Shown one piece after another: positions 12,047 to 20,828 of a stretch of DNA of 64,000 bases. How positions within the stretch are numbered: the stretch's first letter is position 1; every line of letters starts with the position of its first letter. The notes below the pieces were generated by a model that was given only the letters and a program-made list of their open reading frames with translations, was not told where the DNA came from and did no database searches. This DNA comes from Sagittula salina (GTDB lineage Bacteria; Pseudomonadota; Alphaproteobacteria; Rhodobacterales; Rhodobacteraceae), in assembly GCF_017813235.1 (NCBI RefSeq), contig NZ_JAGISH010000006.1, positions 186,001 to 250,000 of the forward strand, given 5' to 3'. Made by a program: the position numbers and the translations under genes.

Positions 12047-12443
12047 GTCGGGCTTTCGAGGCTTCTATGATGCGTGCCCAGGCCTGCGTCTCGTCCTGTG
12101 TCAGGATCAGTCGCAGGCGCGGAGCGGAGGGGTCTGGGAGCCGCAGGTCAAGCCCGTCGGCGGTGGGCTGCGCGCGGGAACCGTGCAGCAGGCGGGCGGT
12201 GCTGTCCGACCCCATCGGCCACACAAGGCCGGGGCCTTCGGACGTCATGACCAGCGCGGCGGCGCGTTTGGCTGTAAGCGTCACAGTGCCCGCAGGCAGG
12301 TCGGGGAACTCGCGTCCCCAGGCGGCGCGGGCGTCGTCTTCGGTGTCGAAGGTGCGGGCGCGCGACAGGCCGCTCGCGTGGATCAACCACGCGATACCCG
12401 CGATCCCGCAGGCCACCAGCACGATCAGGATCGGTAGCGGCAT
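12036..12443 (-). CDS. Hypothetical single-pass membrane protein
   Basis: 135 residues. One N-terminal transmembrane segment (PILIVLVACGIAGIAWLI), then a soluble domain with no motif I recognise. ATG at 12443 is preceded by GGAGGAAAT, an excellent ribosome-binding site. It overlaps the start of the second sterol-desaturase-like gene by 11 bp, suggesting a joint function such as an anchored accessory to the hydroxylase; that is inference. Confidence 0.75.
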   Translation of the reverse strand: MPLPILIVLVACGIAGIAWLIHASGLSRARTFDTEDDARAAWGREFPDLPAGTVTLTAKRAAALVMTSEGPGLVWPMGSDSTARLLHGSRAQPTADGLDLRLPDPSAPRLRLILTQDETQAWARIIEASKARHDS

Positions 12444-12776
12444 ATTTCCTCCCTCCATCCGACTGTGCAAAGACGCAGGCCCCCTGTCAAAGGGGGCGCG
12501 GCGTCACGCGTCAGAGAGGTGCCTTCGGGCGACAGGTTGGCGATTGTGTTGGCGACAGGCATCGCGCGCGGCGATTCGGGCGCTGCGGGTCGGGCGCTGC
12601 GGGTCGGGCGCCGGAGGGACATTAAACTTCGATTTGGAAACTGTTTTCCTGATGTGGGGCAAGTGTTGACTAAATCCTGAACAATGCGGCGATTGTGGCT
12701 AAAAACCGTTGCCTGCCGCCGCGGTCTTGCCTCAATCTGAGCGCGTCGGTGGGGGCCGACGACAAGGACCGCCCAG
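12444..12776. promoter_or_regulatory. 333-bp intergenic region with a hairpin and a tandem repeat
   Basis: Lies between divergently oriented genes. Contents seen: a short perfect hairpin GCCCCCT/AGGGGGC at 12479-12497 without a T-tract; a 14-bp tandem repeat at 12577-12614; and an AT-richer stretch near 12620-12710 holding TTGACT at 12666, which could be a -35 element, though no good -10 is correctly spaced. No RNA gene is evident. Confidence 0.5.
12577..12614. repeat. Short tandem repeat, 14-bp unit
   Basis: CGGGCGCTGCGGGT is present as two exact copies (12577-12590, 12591-12604) plus a partial third copy. Same unit length as the repeat at 2784 but unrelated sequence. Noncoding. Confidence 0.85.
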
Positions 12777-13085
12777 ATGCGCACGCTGTTGATCGCCCTC
12801 GGCCTGACACTTTCGGCAACTCTGGCACAGGCGGGCGCCGGCCCTCAGGCTGCGTGGACGGTGGACCAGTTGAATGCGCCGCCCAGGACGCCGTGCAGTG
12901 AATTCGGGCTGCCCGCGCCCCGCGTCGCCCCCGGCTCCCTGAAGAACCGGGCATACGGCCCCGACCGCCCCAGGACCGAGGGTCCGCATCACGCCGACAA
13001 GGACGGCACGACAAAGGACGGCGGAAAGCGGGACGACAAGGGCGACCAGCAAAAACAGCGCAGGAAACGCATTCTGCTGACGTGA
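12777..13085 (+). CDS. Possible small exported protein
   Basis: 102 residues. The N-terminus reads as a clean Sec signal peptide (MRTLLIALGLTLSATLAQAG, likely cleaved after AQA). The mature part has one Cys and a highly charged, low-complexity C-terminus rich in Lys, Asp and Arg. ATG at 12777 follows a weak AAGGA. A GGGGC-AGA-GCCCC hairpin with TTTTT lies 205 bp downstream. The opposite strand (13088-12732) is also open with a hydrophobic start, so the coding strand is not certain. No family recognised. Confidence 0.45.
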   Translation: MRTLLIALGLTLSATLAQAGAGPQAAWTVDQLNAPPRTPCSEFGLPAPRVAPGSLKNRAYGPDRPRTEGPHHADKDGTTKDGGKRDDKGDQQKQRRKRILLT

Positions 13086-13237
13086 CACAACCCGCCGGGC
13101 ACAGCTCTCTCCACGGCGCGACCTGATTTTTCTCTCTCCGAGAGCGTGACGCCCGCCCGGTCTCTCTCCCGGGTGGGCGTCGTGCCTTGGACAAACCCCA
13201 CCTCTTCCGCGGGATAAGGAGGCAGAGACGCGCCTCT

Positions 13238-13260
13238 GTTTCTTCTTGGTCCAAATACTC
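13238..13260 (-). repeat. Dispersed 3' intergenic element, copy A (downstream of gcvP)
   Basis: Read on the minus strand the core is GAGTATTT, then CAAGAAGAA, about 50 bases after the gcvP stop codon. Between stop and core lie a GGGGGC...GCCCC hairpin and GC-rich sequence. The same core recurs at 16194, 16561, 27543 and 35685, always in the orientation of the preceding minus-strand gene. Confidence 0.75.
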
Positions 13261-13288
13261 CGGGTGGCGCGCGCCCCGAAGGAGCGGC

Positions 13289-13308
13289 AGGGGCAGAGCC
13301 CCCTTTTT
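13289..13308 (+). terminator. Weak hairpin with T-tract, plus-strand direction
   Basis: GGGGC-AGA-GCCCC stem at 13290-13302 followed by C and TTTTT. It could end transcription of the small plus-strand gene at 12777. The stem is only five base pairs and the T-tract overlaps the gcvP stop codon on the other strand, so this is tentative. The same hairpin is part of the dispersed 3' element. Confidence 0.4.
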
Positions 13309-16150
13309 ACTCGGCCGCCTCGGCGATATCCTCCATTGGCGGGCAGGTGCAGATCAGGTGTCGGTCGCCATAGACGTTGTCGACGCGATTCACCGGCGGC
13401 CAGTACTTGTCCACCCGGAAGGCCCCCTTGGGGAAGCAGCCCTCTTCGCGCGAATACGGCCGATCCCAGTCTCGCACGAGGTCTTCCATCGTGTGCGGTG
13501 CCATCTTCAGCGGGTTCACCGCGCGATCCATGCGGCCGTCCTCGATGGCGCGGATCTCCTCGCGGATCGCCAGCATGGCATCGCAGAAGCGGTCAAGCTC
13601 GGCCTTGGTTTCCGATTCCGTGGGTTCCACCATCAGCGTGCCCGCCACCGGCCACGACATCGTCGGCGCGTGAAATCCCGCGTCCATCAGACGCTTGGCG
13701 ATATCCTCCACCGTGACACCGGCAGTCTTCTCGAACGGCCGGACATCGAGGATGCACTCATGTGCCACCCGCCCCTCGCCGCCACGGTACAACACGTCAA
13801 ACGCCCCCTCCAGCCGTGTCGCGATGTAGTTGGCGTTCAGGATCGCCACGCGGGTTGCCTGCGTCAGCCCCTTGCCGCCCATCATCAGGCAATAGCTCCA
13901 GGAAATCGGCAGCAGTGAGGGGGAGCCGAAGGCCGCCGCCGAAACCGCGCCATCGCCGCCATTCGGGTTTCCGGGCAGGTGCGGGATCAGGTGCGCCTTC
14001 ACGCCGATGGGGCCCATGCCGGGACCGCCGCCGCCATGGGGAATGCAGAAAGTCTTGTGCAGATTGAGGTGGGACACGTCCCCGCCAAGGTCGCCGGGCC
14101 GCGACAGCCCCACCATGGCGTTCATGTTGGCGCCGTCGATGTAGACCTGCCCGCCGTGTTCATGCGTGATGGAACAGACCTGCTTCACCGTTTCCTCGAA
14201 GACGCCGTGGGTCGACGGATAGGTGATCATGCAGGCGGCCAGCGCATCGGCGTGCTTCTCCGCCTTTGCGCGGAAGTCATTCAGATCGATCGACCCCTGC
14301 GCATCGCATTTCACCGCCACGACCTTCCAGCCGACCATATGGGCCGAGGCAGGATTCGTGCCATGCGCGTTGACCGGGATCAGACAGACGTCGCGCTGGC
14401 CCTCGCCGCGCGCACGCTGCCAGTCCCGGATCGCCAGCAGGCCGGCATATTCGCCTTGCGCGCCGGAGTTCGGCTGCATGGAAAAACCGTCGTAGCCGGT
14501 GATCTGGCACAGCTTGGCCGACAGGTCGTCGATCAGTTCCGCATAGCCGCGCGCCTGATCCTTCGGCACGTAGGGGTGGATCATGGAAAACTCGCGCCAC
14601 GACACGGGCATCATCTCCACCGCGGCGTTCAGCTTCATGGTGCAGGACCCCAGCGGGATCATCGCGCGATCCAGCGCCAGGTCGCGGTCGGCGAGACGGC
14701 GCATGTAGCGCATCATCTCGGTCTCCGCCCGGTTCATGTGGAAGACCTCGTGCTGGAGGTACTCCGTCTGCCGCAGCAGCGCCTCCGGCAGACGGTATTC
14801 TGACTGCGCCGGATCGTCCTTCTGGACAAGGCCGAAGGCACGCCAGACCGCTTCGATGGTCTGCGGGCGGGTGCGTTCGTCCAGCGTGATGCCGACCTTG
14901 GTCTTACCAACCTTGCGCAGGTTCAGCCCCTGCTGCACAGCCGCCTGCAACACACCGCGCTGCAACAGGCCCACGTCCACCGTGATGGTATCAAAGAACG
15001 CCTTCGGCTCGATGCGGAACCCCGCCGCCTCCAGCCCCTTGGCCAGGCGCGCGGTCTTGCGGTGGATGCGTTGCGCGATGGCCCGCAGACCTTTCGGCCC
15101 GTGGAAGACCGCGTAGAAACCCGCCATCACCGCCAGCAGCGCCTGCGCGGTGCAGACGTTCGATGTCGCCTTCTCGCGCCGGATGTGCTGCTCGCGGGTC
15201 TGCAACGCAAGCCGGTAGGCCTTGTTGCCATGGCTGTCGATGGAGATGCCGACGATCCGTCCCGGCATGGCGCGCTTCATGTCGTCGCGGCAGGCCATGT
15301 AGGCGGCGTGCGGGCCGCCATAGCCCACCGGCACACCAAAGCGCTGGGTAGACCCCACGGCGATGTCCGCGCCCATGGCGCCCGGCTCCTTCAGCAGGCA
15401 CAGCGCCATCGGGTCTGCGCTGACCACGCCGACGGCACCTGCGGCGTGCAAGGCTTCCATCTCGGGGGTGAAATCGCGCAGGTGGCCATGCGTGCCCGGG
15501 TACTGGAAAATCGCGCCAAAGACCGCCGCCGCGTCGAGGTCGTCCGGCGCGCCGACGATGACCTCGATGCCCAAGGGCTCCGCCCGCGTCTTCATCACAG
15601 CGATGTTCTGCGGGTGACAGCTCTCATCGACGAAGAAGGCCTTCGACTTCGACTTCGCAACGCGCTGTGCCATGGTCATCGCCTCGGCGCAGGCGGTGGC
15701 CTCGTCCAGCAGGGAAGCATTGGCCACCGGCAGGCCGGTCAGATCGCAGACCATGGTCTGGTAGTTCAGCAGCGCCTCCAGACGGCCCTGCGAGATTTCC
15801 GGCTGATACGGCGTGTAGGCCGTGTACCACGCCGGGTTTTCGAGGATGTTGCGCTGAATCGCGGGCGGCGTCACCGTGCCGTGGTAGCCCTGGCCTATCA
15901 GCGAGACGAGTACCTTGTTCTTCTGCGCCACCTCGTGCAGGCGGTGGATCACCTCACGCTCCGACAGCGCCTTGCCCCAGTCGAGACTGCCGTCCCAGCG
16001 GATATCCTCCGGCACGGTCTCTACGATCAGCTGGTCCAGGCTGTCGATGCCCAGCGCCGCGAACATCTCCGCCATCTCTTCGGGCGAGGGCCCGATATGG
16101 CGGCGGTTGGCGAAGTCATACGGCAGGTAGTCGATCGGCTCATACGTCAT
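13307..16150 (-). CDS. gcvP: Glycine dehydrogenase (decarboxylating), P protein
   Basis: 947-residue P protein of the glycine cleavage system: decarboxylates glycine on PLP and passes the aminomethyl group to lipoyl-GcvH. Full-length fused form with both halves. The PLP-binding lysine is in [20 protein letters not shown]-terminus [14 protein letters not shown] is typical. Start at ATG 16150 behind GGAAGGA; an in-frame GTG five codons upstream is less likely. Last gene of the minus-strand operon gcvT-gcvH-hypothetical-gcvP that begins with a tandem glycine riboswitch. Confidence 0.97.
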   Translation of the reverse strand: MTYEPIDYLPYDFANRRHIGPSPEEMAEMFAALGIDSLDQLIVETVPEDIRWDGSLDWGKALSEREVIHRLHEVAQKNKVLVSLIGQGYHGTVTPPAIQRNILENPAWYTAYTPYQPEISQGRLEALLNYQTMVCDLTGLPVANASLLDEATACAEAMTMAQRVAKSKSKAFFVDESCHPQNIAVMKTRAEPLGIEVIVGAPDDLDAAAVFGAIFQYPGTHGHLRDFTPEMEALHAAGAVGVVSADPMALCLLKEPGAMGADIAVGSTQRFGVPVGYGGPHAAYMACRDDMKRAMPGRIVGISIDSHGNKAYRLALQTREQHIRREKATSNVCTAQALLAVMAGFYAVFHGPKGLRAIAQRIHRKTARLAKGLEAAGFRIEPKAFFDTITVDVGLLQRGVLQAAVQQGLNLRKVGKTKVGITLDERTRPQTIEAVWRAFGLVQKDDPAQSEYRLPEALLRQTEYLQHEVFHMNRAETEMMRYMRRLADRDLALDRAMIPLGSCTMKLNAAVEMMPVSWREFSMIHPYVPKDQARGYAELIDDLSAKLCQITGYDGFSMQPNSGAQGEYAGLLAIRDWQRARGEGQRDVCLIPVNAHGTNPASAHMVGWKVVAVKCDAQGSIDLNDFRAKAEKHADALAACMITYPSTHGVFEETVKQVCSITHEHGGQVYIDGANMNAMVGLSRPGDLGGDVSHLNLHKTFCIPHGGGGPGMGPIGVKAHLIPHLPGNPNGGDGAVSAAAFGSPSLLPISWSYCLMMGGKGLTQATRVAILNANYIATRLEGAFDVLYRGGEGRVAHECILDVRPFEKTAGVTVEDIAKRLMDAGFHAPTMSWPVAGTLMVEPTESETKAELDRFCDAMLAIREEIRAIEDGRMDRAVNPLKMAPHTMEDLVRDWDRPYSREEGCFPKGAFRVDKYWPPVNRVDNVYGDRHLICTCPPMEDIAEAAE

Positions 16151-16193
16151 ATCCGGTCCTTCCACGACCCATGCACAGGGGCGCCCGGCCCCC

Positions 16194-16215
16194 GCTTCTT
16201 CTTGGAAAATTTCTC
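16194..16215 (-). repeat. Dispersed 3' intergenic element, copy D
   Basis: Minus strand reads GAGAAATTTTCCAAGAAGAAGC, a diverged copy (the GAGTATTT half is changed), between the 96-residue gene and gcvP, same orientation as both. Confidence 0.55.
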
Positions 16216-16233
16216 ATGGCAACGCCGCCATCG

Positions 16234-16271
16234 GCGCCCCGTCTCAGCGCCCCGTCTCAGCGCCAGCCTCA
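16234..16271. repeat. Short tandem repeat, 13-bp unit
   Basis: GCGCCCCGTCTCA occurs exactly twice (16234-16246, 16247-16259) with a diverged third copy that runs into the stop codon of the 96-residue gene. Noncoding apart from that stop. Confidence 0.75.
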
Positions 16272-16559
16272 GCCCTTGGCCTTCACCGCTTCCAGCAGCA
16301 TCATCAGGCCCATCCGCGCGCCCTTGGGATTGTCGAACGCGACGCCCGCCCCGGACATCTGCCAAAGCTCGCGCGCGTCCTCGCCGGAGGCCAGCATCCG
16401 CTCCAGAAGCACGCGCAACGCGCCACGCTCCTCGGGTACCAGTCCCGAAAGCGCCTCGTCCACCGCGTCCTCGAACCGTTCGAAACGGTCAAAGATCTGG
16501 TGCGACAGCCCCTTGCCCACGCGCTGCCACAGCGTCTTTTCCTCGGAGGTCAGGTCCAT
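16269..16559 (-). CDS. Hypothetical protein within the glycine cleavage operon
   Basis: 96 residues, predicted mostly helical and soluble, acidic and amphipathic (MDLTSEEKTLWQRVGKGL...). No motif recognised, no signal peptide or membrane segment. ATG at 16559. It lies between gcvH (132 bp upstream) and gcvP (118 bp downstream) on the same strand and should be cotranscribed under glycine riboswitch control. Both flanking gaps hold short tandem repeats and copies of the 3' element. A role in glycine metabolism is suggested only by position. Confidence 0.8.
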   Translation of the reverse strand: MDLTSEEKTLWQRVGKGLSHQIFDRFERFEDAVDEALSGLVPEERGALRVLLERMLASGEDARELWQMSGAGVAFDNPKGARMGLMMLLEAVKAKG

Positions 16560-16560
16560 G

Positions 16561-16582
16561 TTTCTCTGCTTCCCAAATACTC
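16561..16582 (-). repeat. Dispersed 3' intergenic element, copy E
   Basis: Minus strand reads GAGTATTTGGGAAGCAGAGA, ending two bases before the start codon of the 96-residue gene. The GAGTATTT half is intact and the CAAGAAGAA half is diverged. Same orientation as the other copies. Confidence 0.6.
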
Positions 16583-16641
16583 AAGGCCCCGCGGGGGTCA
16601 GGACGCGCCGCCTCGGGGACAGCGCGACCAAACGCGAGGCG

Positions 16642-16674
16642 GGGCCAGTCACGGGCCAGCCACGGGCCAGCCAC
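16642..16674. repeat. Short tandem repeat, 11-bp unit
   Basis: Three head-to-tail copies of GGGCCAGYCAC (16642-16652, 16653-16663, 16664-16674), just downstream of the gcvH stop codon. Noncoding. Confidence 0.85.
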
Positions 16675-16691
16675 GGCCCCGCCCCAATGCG

Positions 16692-17051
16692 TCAGGAAAT
16701 GAAATTCCTGTAGGCTTTCTCGTCCATCAGCTCATCGAGCGCGGACATGTCCTCCACTTTCATCTTGAAGAACCACGCGTCGCCTTCCGGGTCCTCGTTG
16801 ACCTTGCCGGGATCCGCGACGATGGCCTCGTTGACCTCGACGATCTCGCCGTCCAGCGGCGCGAGAATGTCGGAGGCGGCCTTTACCGACTCGATCACGA
16901 CGACCTCGTCGTCCTTCGACACCTCGCCGCCCGGCTCCGGCAGCTCGACGAAAACCACGTCGCCCAATTGTTCCGCCGCGTGTGCCGTGATGCCGACCAC
17001 CACGAGGTCGCCTTCAACCAGCAACCACTCATGCTCTTCGGTAAACTTCAT
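16692..17051 (-). CDS. gcvH: Glycine cleavage system H protein
   Basis: 119-residue lipoyl carrier that shuttles the aminomethyl intermediate between GcvP, GcvT and the L protein. The lipoylation site is Lys57 in ESVKAASD, with the surrounding hammerhead fold ([12 protein letters not shown] before, [10 protein letters not shown] after). Start taken at ATG 17051 ([10 protein letters not shown]) behind AGGAG; a GTG seven codons upstream overlaps the gcvT stop and is less likely. Seventeen bases separate it from gcvT. Confidence 0.97.
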   Translation of the reverse strand: MKFTEEHEWLLVEGDLVVVGITAHAAEQLGDVVFVELPEPGGEVSKDDEVVVIESVKAASDILAPLDGEIVEVNEAIVADPGKVNEDPEGDAWFFKMKVEDMSALDELMDEKAYRNFIS

Positions 17052-17068
17052 TCCGGTCTCCTGTCCGC

Positions 17069-18205
17069 TCACCGTTTGAATCCATTGGGCACAAAGGGCA
17101 GCGCGGCCACGTCGACCGCCATGCGTTTGCCCCGTACCTCGCCCCAGAGCCGCGTGCCCACCGTGGACAGCGCCTCCGATACGTATCCCATCGCTACCGG
17201 CCCGTTCACCGAGGGGCCGAAGCCGCCGGAGGTCACTTCGCCGACCTTCTCGCCGCCATCCTCGGCGTCGAACAGCGCGACACCGGAGCGCATGGGCGCG
17301 CGGCCTTCGGGCTTCAGGCCGACGCGCTTGCGGTCGACGCCCTGTTCCAGCTGCTTGAGGATCTCCGCCGCACCGGTAAAGCCGCCCTCGGCCTTGCGCC
17401 GCTTGCCCATGGCCCAGGTCAGCCCCGCCTCCACCGGCGACGTGCCGCTATCGATGTCGTTGCCATAAAGGCAAAGCCCCGCCTCGAGCCGAAGCGAGTC
17501 GCGCGCGCCTAGTCCGATGGCCTCCACCCGCTCGTCCGTCAGCAGCGCGCGGCACAGCGCCTCCGCGTCGGATTCGGGGATGGAAATCTCGAACCCGTCC
17601 TCGCCGGTGTAGCCGGAGCGGGACACCCAGGCCTCCGCCCCCTGTAGGTCCACGGTCGCCACATCCATGAAGCGCATGTCCCGCACGGCGGGTGCAAGGG
17701 CCGCCAGCACGTCTTCCGCCTGGGGTCCCTGCAGGGCGATCAGCGCTCGGCCCTCGATCAACTCGACGGTGATCCCCTCCGGCTCAAGCCCCCGGCGCAG
17801 CAGGGCTAGGTCATTGCCCTTGCGCGCCGCGTTCACCACCACAAAGAGATGATCGTCACGCCGCGCGATCATCAGGTCATCCTCGATCCCGCCGTTGTCA
17901 TTGGTGAAGTAGCCGTATTTCTGCCGCCCCACGGGCAGGCCGGCCACGTCCACCGGCACGATCCGTTCCAGTGCCGCATCAAGGCCCGCGCCCCGCAGGA
18001 TCACCTGCCCCATGTGGGACACGTCGAACAGCCCGGCCGCGGCGCGCGTGTGCAGATGTTCCTTAAGCACGCCCAGCGGGTACTGCACCGGCATCTCGTA
18101 ACCGGCAAATGGCACCATTCTGGCGCCCAGCTCGCGGTGAAGCCCGTTCAGGCAGGTGTCCTGCAATTCGCCGTGATGTGTGTCGTGCGTTGTCGCTTGC
18201 GCCAT
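17069..18205 (-). CDS. gcvT: Glycine cleavage system T protein (aminomethyltransferase)
   Basis: 378-residue tetrahydrofolate-dependent aminomethyltransferase: releases ammonia from the GcvH-bound intermediate and makes methylene-THF. Conserved regions include [21 protein letters not shown] and [13 protein letters not shown]. Start at ATG 18205. First structural gene of the gcv operon; its leader contains two glycine aptamers, and the GGGGGC Shine-Dalgarno at 18212-18217 can pair with GCCCC at 18228-18234. Confidence 0.96.
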   Translation of the reverse strand: MAQATTHDTHHGELQDTCLNGLHRELGARMVPFAGYEMPVQYPLGVLKEHLHTRAAAGLFDVSHMGQVILRGAGLDAALERIVPVDVAGLPVGRQKYGYFTNDNGGIEDDLMIARRDDHLFVVVNAARKGNDLALLRRGLEPEGITVELIEGRALIALQGPQAEDVLAALAPAVRDMRFMDVATVDLQGAEAWVSRSGYTGEDGFEISIPESDAEALCRALLTDERVEAIGLGARDSLRLEAGLCLYGNDIDSGTSPVEAGLTWAMGKRRKAEGGFTGAAEILKQLEQGVDRKRVGLKPEGRAPMRSGVALFDAEDGGEKVGEVTSGGFGPSVNGPVAMGYVSEALSTVGTRLWGEVRGKRMAVDVAALPFVPNGFKR

Positions 18206-18277
18206 GCGCCCGCCCCCGTCGTTACGCCGGGGCCCATGCCACCGGACAGCCATGGACGCGCCCGCGCCCGTACTGCC

Positions 18278-18450
18278 CCCTCTGTCCCTCGGCCTTGCGG
18301 CCTGCCTGAGATCGTTATCCCTTCGGCGTGCGCGTGGACTGCGCCTCTCTCCAGAGTCCCTGCACCACATCGGTCCTTTTGCCTGAGCGTTTCCGGGGCG
18401 GTTGCGCCTTCGGCACCGGCCCCGTCAAGGGCACCGGATTCTCCCGTCGT
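18278..18450 (-). ncRNA. Tandem glycine riboswitch upstream of gcvT
   Basis: Two glycine aptamers in series on the minus strand. Aptamer 1 (about 18450-18360) has GGGAGAATCC, then GCCGAAGGCGCAA and CGCTCAGGCAAAAGGACCG. Aptamer 2 (about 18358-18278) has TCTGGAGAGAGGCGC, GCCGAAGGGATAACG, TCTCAGGCA, an inserted GGCCGCAAGGCC hairpin, and GGGACAGAGGGG. These match the class consensus GCCGAAGGnGCAA...CUCAGGCAAAAGGAC. The stretch to the gcvT start contains a GCCCC that can sequester the Shine-Dalgarno, so translational control by glycine is the likely mode (inference). The riboswitch starts about 15 bases after the Rrf2 gene stop. Confidence 0.93.
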
Positions 18451-18464
18451 GGTCAGCGCGGACG

Positions 18465-18986
18465 CTATGCGATGGCATCGCTATTGGCAAGGGGCGTCCC
18501 GGGGGCGAGGTCAATACCGACCTCCGGCTTAGCCCCTGCTCTGCGGCAGACCGTTCCGGGGGCGAGGATGTCCAGCAACGGGCCATTGCCGCAGACCAGA
18601 GAGTCCAGGGTGACCGGGTCCAAAGTCGCATAGAAGGAATTCGCCGCCTTGGTCAGCAGATCGCGCAGACGGCAGGCTTCTATCAGCGGACAGGTGTTGT
18701 CCACATCGGCAAAGCATTCCGCCAGCGGCACCGGCTGTTCCAGGTGCCGGAACACGTCACCGATGACAATCTCTGTCGCCGGGCGGGCCAATTGCAGGCC
18801 GCCGTTCCGCCCGCGCTGGGTATGGAGGAATTTCAGCTGCGCCAACTGATTGATGACCTGGGCCAGGTGGTTCTCGGACGCGTTGCAGACCTGGGCGATC
18901 TCGTGCTTGGTCACCAGACGGTCGGTATGCGCCGCGCAGTACATCAGCACCCTCATGGCGATGTTGGTTCGCTTCGTGACTCGCAT
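18465..18986 (-). CDS. nsrR: Rrf2 family regulator, NsrR-like
   Basis: 173-residue winged-helix regulator. The N-terminal helix-turn-helix (MRVTKRTNIAMRVLMYCA, then NASENHLAQVINQLAQLKFL and RGRNGGLQLA) is followed by cysteines Cys91, Cys99 and Cys105 (AECFADVDNTCPLIEACRL). That pattern fits the [4Fe-4S] nitric-oxide sensor NsrR rather than IscR. ATG at 18986. Divergent from a GGCT-like gene, with an FNR-like box between them. NO-related targets such as hmp or nor are not in the window, so the NsrR call rests on sequence alone. Confidence 0.8.
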   Translation of the reverse strand: MRVTKRTNIAMRVLMYCAAHTDRLVTKHEIAQVCNASENHLAQVINQLAQLKFLHTQRGRNGGLQLARPATEIVIGDVFRHLEQPVPLAECFADVDNTCPLIEACRLRDLLTKAANSFYATLDPVTLDSLVCGNGPLLDILAPGTVCRRAGAKPEVGIDLAPGTPLANSDAIA

Positions 18987-19047
18987 GGGGCTGCCCTCCG
19001 CAGGCTGTTTCCTCGCATCCTTGTCGCATCAATCTTCAACGATGTGT

Positions 19048-19061
19048 TTGACATGCATCAA
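19048..19061. promoter_or_regulatory. FNR/CRP-family box
   Basis: TTGACATGCATCAA matches the FNR/Dnr consensus TTGAT-N4-ATCAA with one mismatch. It lies 23 bases before the GGCT-like start codon and 62 bases before the nsrR start, in the divergent promoter region. A second partial match, TTGTCGCATCAA, is at 19021-19032. Regulation by an Fnr/Nnr-type factor is inferred. Confidence 0.55.
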
Positions 19062-19083
19062 TCGGCGGATTTACCCATGCACC

Positions 19084-19659
19084 ATGAAGGACGGCTGCGC
19101 ACATGCGTATTTCTTTGGGTACGGGTCGCTGGTAAACGCGGCCACGCATGTCCATGCCCCCCTCCACCATGCCACGGCGAAGGGCTGGCGGCGCGCCTGG
19201 GTTGCGGTGCCGGAACGGGCGTTGTGCTATCTGACTGCCGTCATCGACCCGCTGTCGGACCTGAAGGGCGCGATCGCCCCGGTGCCGGGCGACGACTGGG
19301 CCACGCTCGACCTGCGCGAAGCGGCCTACGCCCGCCACACCCAGAGCCACGCCGTCACCCACGACAGCCCCGCGACCGAAATCGCGCTGTATGCCGTATC
19401 GCCCGAACGGCACACCGCGCCAGGCGATCACAATCCGATTCTGCTCAGCTACCTCGATACTGTGGTGACGGGCTACATGACCCTGTATGGCCCGCAGGGC
19501 GCGGCAGAGTTCTTTTCGACCACCTCTGGCTGGCAGGCACCGGTGCTGAACGATCGCGCCGCCCCACGCTATTCGCGCACCACGCCACTGTCCGACGAGG
19601 TGCGCGACATGGTGGACGATGGTCTGGGGCGCCAGAATTGCCGGATCATTCCGGGCTGA
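19084..19659 (+). CDS. Gamma-glutamylcyclotransferase-like protein
   Basis: 191 residues with FGYGSLVN near the N-terminus, the signature of the GGCT/AIG2-like fold, which in characterised members releases 5-oxoproline from gamma-glutamyl compounds. The fold and length fit; a catalytic acid is not certain from reading. Start taken at ATG 19084 (MKDGCAHAYFFGYG); no good ribosome-binding site precedes it and an in-frame ATG at 19042 exists, but that one overlaps the FNR-like box. Substrate unknown. Confidence 0.82.
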   Translation: MKDGCAHAYFFGYGSLVNAATHVHAPLHHATAKGWRRAWVAVPERALCYLTAVIDPLSDLKGAIAPVPGDDWATLDLREAAYARHTQSHAVTHDSPATEIALYAVSPERHTAPGDHNPILLSYLDTVVTGYMTLYGPQGAAEFFSTTSGWQAPVLNDRAAPRYSRTTPLSDEVRDMVDDGLGRQNCRIIPG

Positions 19660-19732
19660 TATCCGGACGGCTCTCGATCCCCGCAGCCCGAGCCCTGATC
19701 GGCGAGGGCCTGCAGGGGAGCAGCCGGGTTGG

Positions 19733-20038
19733 TCAGAGATCGCGAAGGGTCGGGTGCCTCGTGCCGGGATCGACCTCCGTATAGGTCACGGCCACCAGCC
19801 CGTGGATGACAAAGGGATCCTCCGCCATCCGGGCCTGCGCCGCCGCCAGATCCCGCGCTACGGCGACGATCACGCCGCCATCACGCGGCACCTTCGGCCC
19901 CGAAAGCAGGATGAATCCATCCGCCAGGCAGGTCGCGACAAAGGCCATGTGAGCCGTCCGGTGCAGGTCGATCTTCTCCGCGCCGGCGACATAGGTCAGG
20001 TCGATGATGAACAGGTGGTGACCTTCGGGAATCAACAT
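19733..20038 (-). CDS. YciI family protein
   Basis: 101-residue ferredoxin-like dimeric alpha/beta-barrel protein of the YciI family. HRTAHMAF and [14 protein letters not shown] are typical of the group. Function is not established for most members. ATG at 20038 overlaps the end of ubiG by 7 bp, so it is probably translated from the ubiG transcript. The convergent GGCT-like gene ends 73 bp away with no clear terminator between them. Confidence 0.85.
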   Translation of the reverse strand: MLIPEGHHLFIIDLTYVAGAEKIDLHRTAHMAFVATCLADGFILLSGPKVPRDGGVIVAVARDLAAAQARMAEDPFVIHGLVAVTYTEVDPGTRHPTLRDL

Positions 20039-20793
20039 GCTGATCCCCCGGGCTTCAGGGCGGCGGTGACATAGTTCACCGACAGGTCACGGTCGGAGAT
20101 CGACCATTTCCACGACACCGGGTTGAAGACGTAGCCCTTGCGGTCGACCGGCTTCAGCCCCGCGCGTGTCATCAGGTCGTAAAGCTCCTCGGGGGTGATG
20201 AACTTTGACCATTCATGCGTGCCCTTGGGCAGCCAGCGCATGACGTATTCCGCGCCGACGATGGCCATGGCGAAACTCTTGGGGTTGCGGTTGATCGTTG
20301 AACACAGGTGCAGCCCGCCGGGCTTCAGCAATTGGCGGCAGGCGGTCAGGTAGGCCAGCGGGTCGGAGACGTGTTCCACCACCTCCATGTTCAGGACCAC
20401 ATCGAACTGCTCGCCCGCCTCGGCCATGGCCTCCGCGGTGGTGTGGCGATAGTCGATATCCAGTCCCGACTGGCGGGCGTGCGCCTCTGCCACGGGGATA
20501 TTGCGCGCGGCCGCGTCGACGCCGACCACGTCGGCCCCCAGCCGTGCCATAGGTTCGCACAAAAGCCCCCCGCCGCAGCCAATATCGAGGATGCGCAGGC
20601 CCTCGAAGGGCCGCTCCGTCCCGAGCTGGCGGTCGTACTCTCCCGCGATCTGCGTCGTGATGTAGTCCAGCCGCACCGGATTCATCATGTGCAGAGGCTT
20701 GAACTTGCCGTTCGGGTCCCACCATTCGGCCGCCATGGCCTCGAACTTGGCGATCTCTCCGGCATCGACGGTGGTTGTCATCGCTTTCCCCAT
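20032..20793 (-). CDS. ubiG: Ubiquinone biosynthesis O-methyltransferase
   Basis: 253-residue class I SAM methyltransferase catalysing both O-methylations in ubiquinone synthesis. Motif I is [15 protein letters not shown]; the N-terminal [19 protein letters not shown] and VVEHVSDP are hallmarks of UbiG. Start given at ATG 20793 ([12 protein letters not shown]); ATG 20781 four codons later is an equal alternative, since GGGGAAAG precedes it. Divergent from the proline iminopeptidase gene across 35 bp; yciI overlaps its end. Confidence 0.96.
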   Translation of the reverse strand: MGKAMTTTVDAGEIAKFEAMAAEWWDPNGKFKPLHMMNPVRLDYITTQIAGEYDRQLGTERPFEGLRILDIGCGGGLLCEPMARLGADVVGVDAAARNIPVAEAHARQSGLDIDYRHTTAEAMAEAGEQFDVVLNMEVVEHVSDPLAYLTACRQLLKPGGLHLCSTINRNPKSFAMAIVGAEYVMRWLPKGTHEWSKFITPEELYDLMTRAGLKPVDRKGYVFNPVSWKWSISDRDLSVNYVTAALKPGGSAC

Positions 20794-20828
20794 GGTCTTT
20801 CCCTGTTACCACGCAATATAGTGAGACC

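Noticed and set aside
12479..12497. GCCCCCT/AGGGGGC hairpin as a terminator
   Set aside because: No T-tract on either strand, and it lies upstream of both flanking genes.
12732..13088. Minus-strand open frame with a hydrophobic N-terminus over the small exported gene
   Set aside because: It has no clear ribosome-binding site and a low-complexity Arg-rich body; the plus-strand frame has a better signal peptide. Kept only as an uncertainty in that entry.
15062..16702. A 546-codon open frame on the plus strand over gcvP and its neighbour
   Set aside because: Antisense to the complete gcvP; composition is typical of shadow frames (rich in Arg, Gly, Ala and His), with no recognisable domain.
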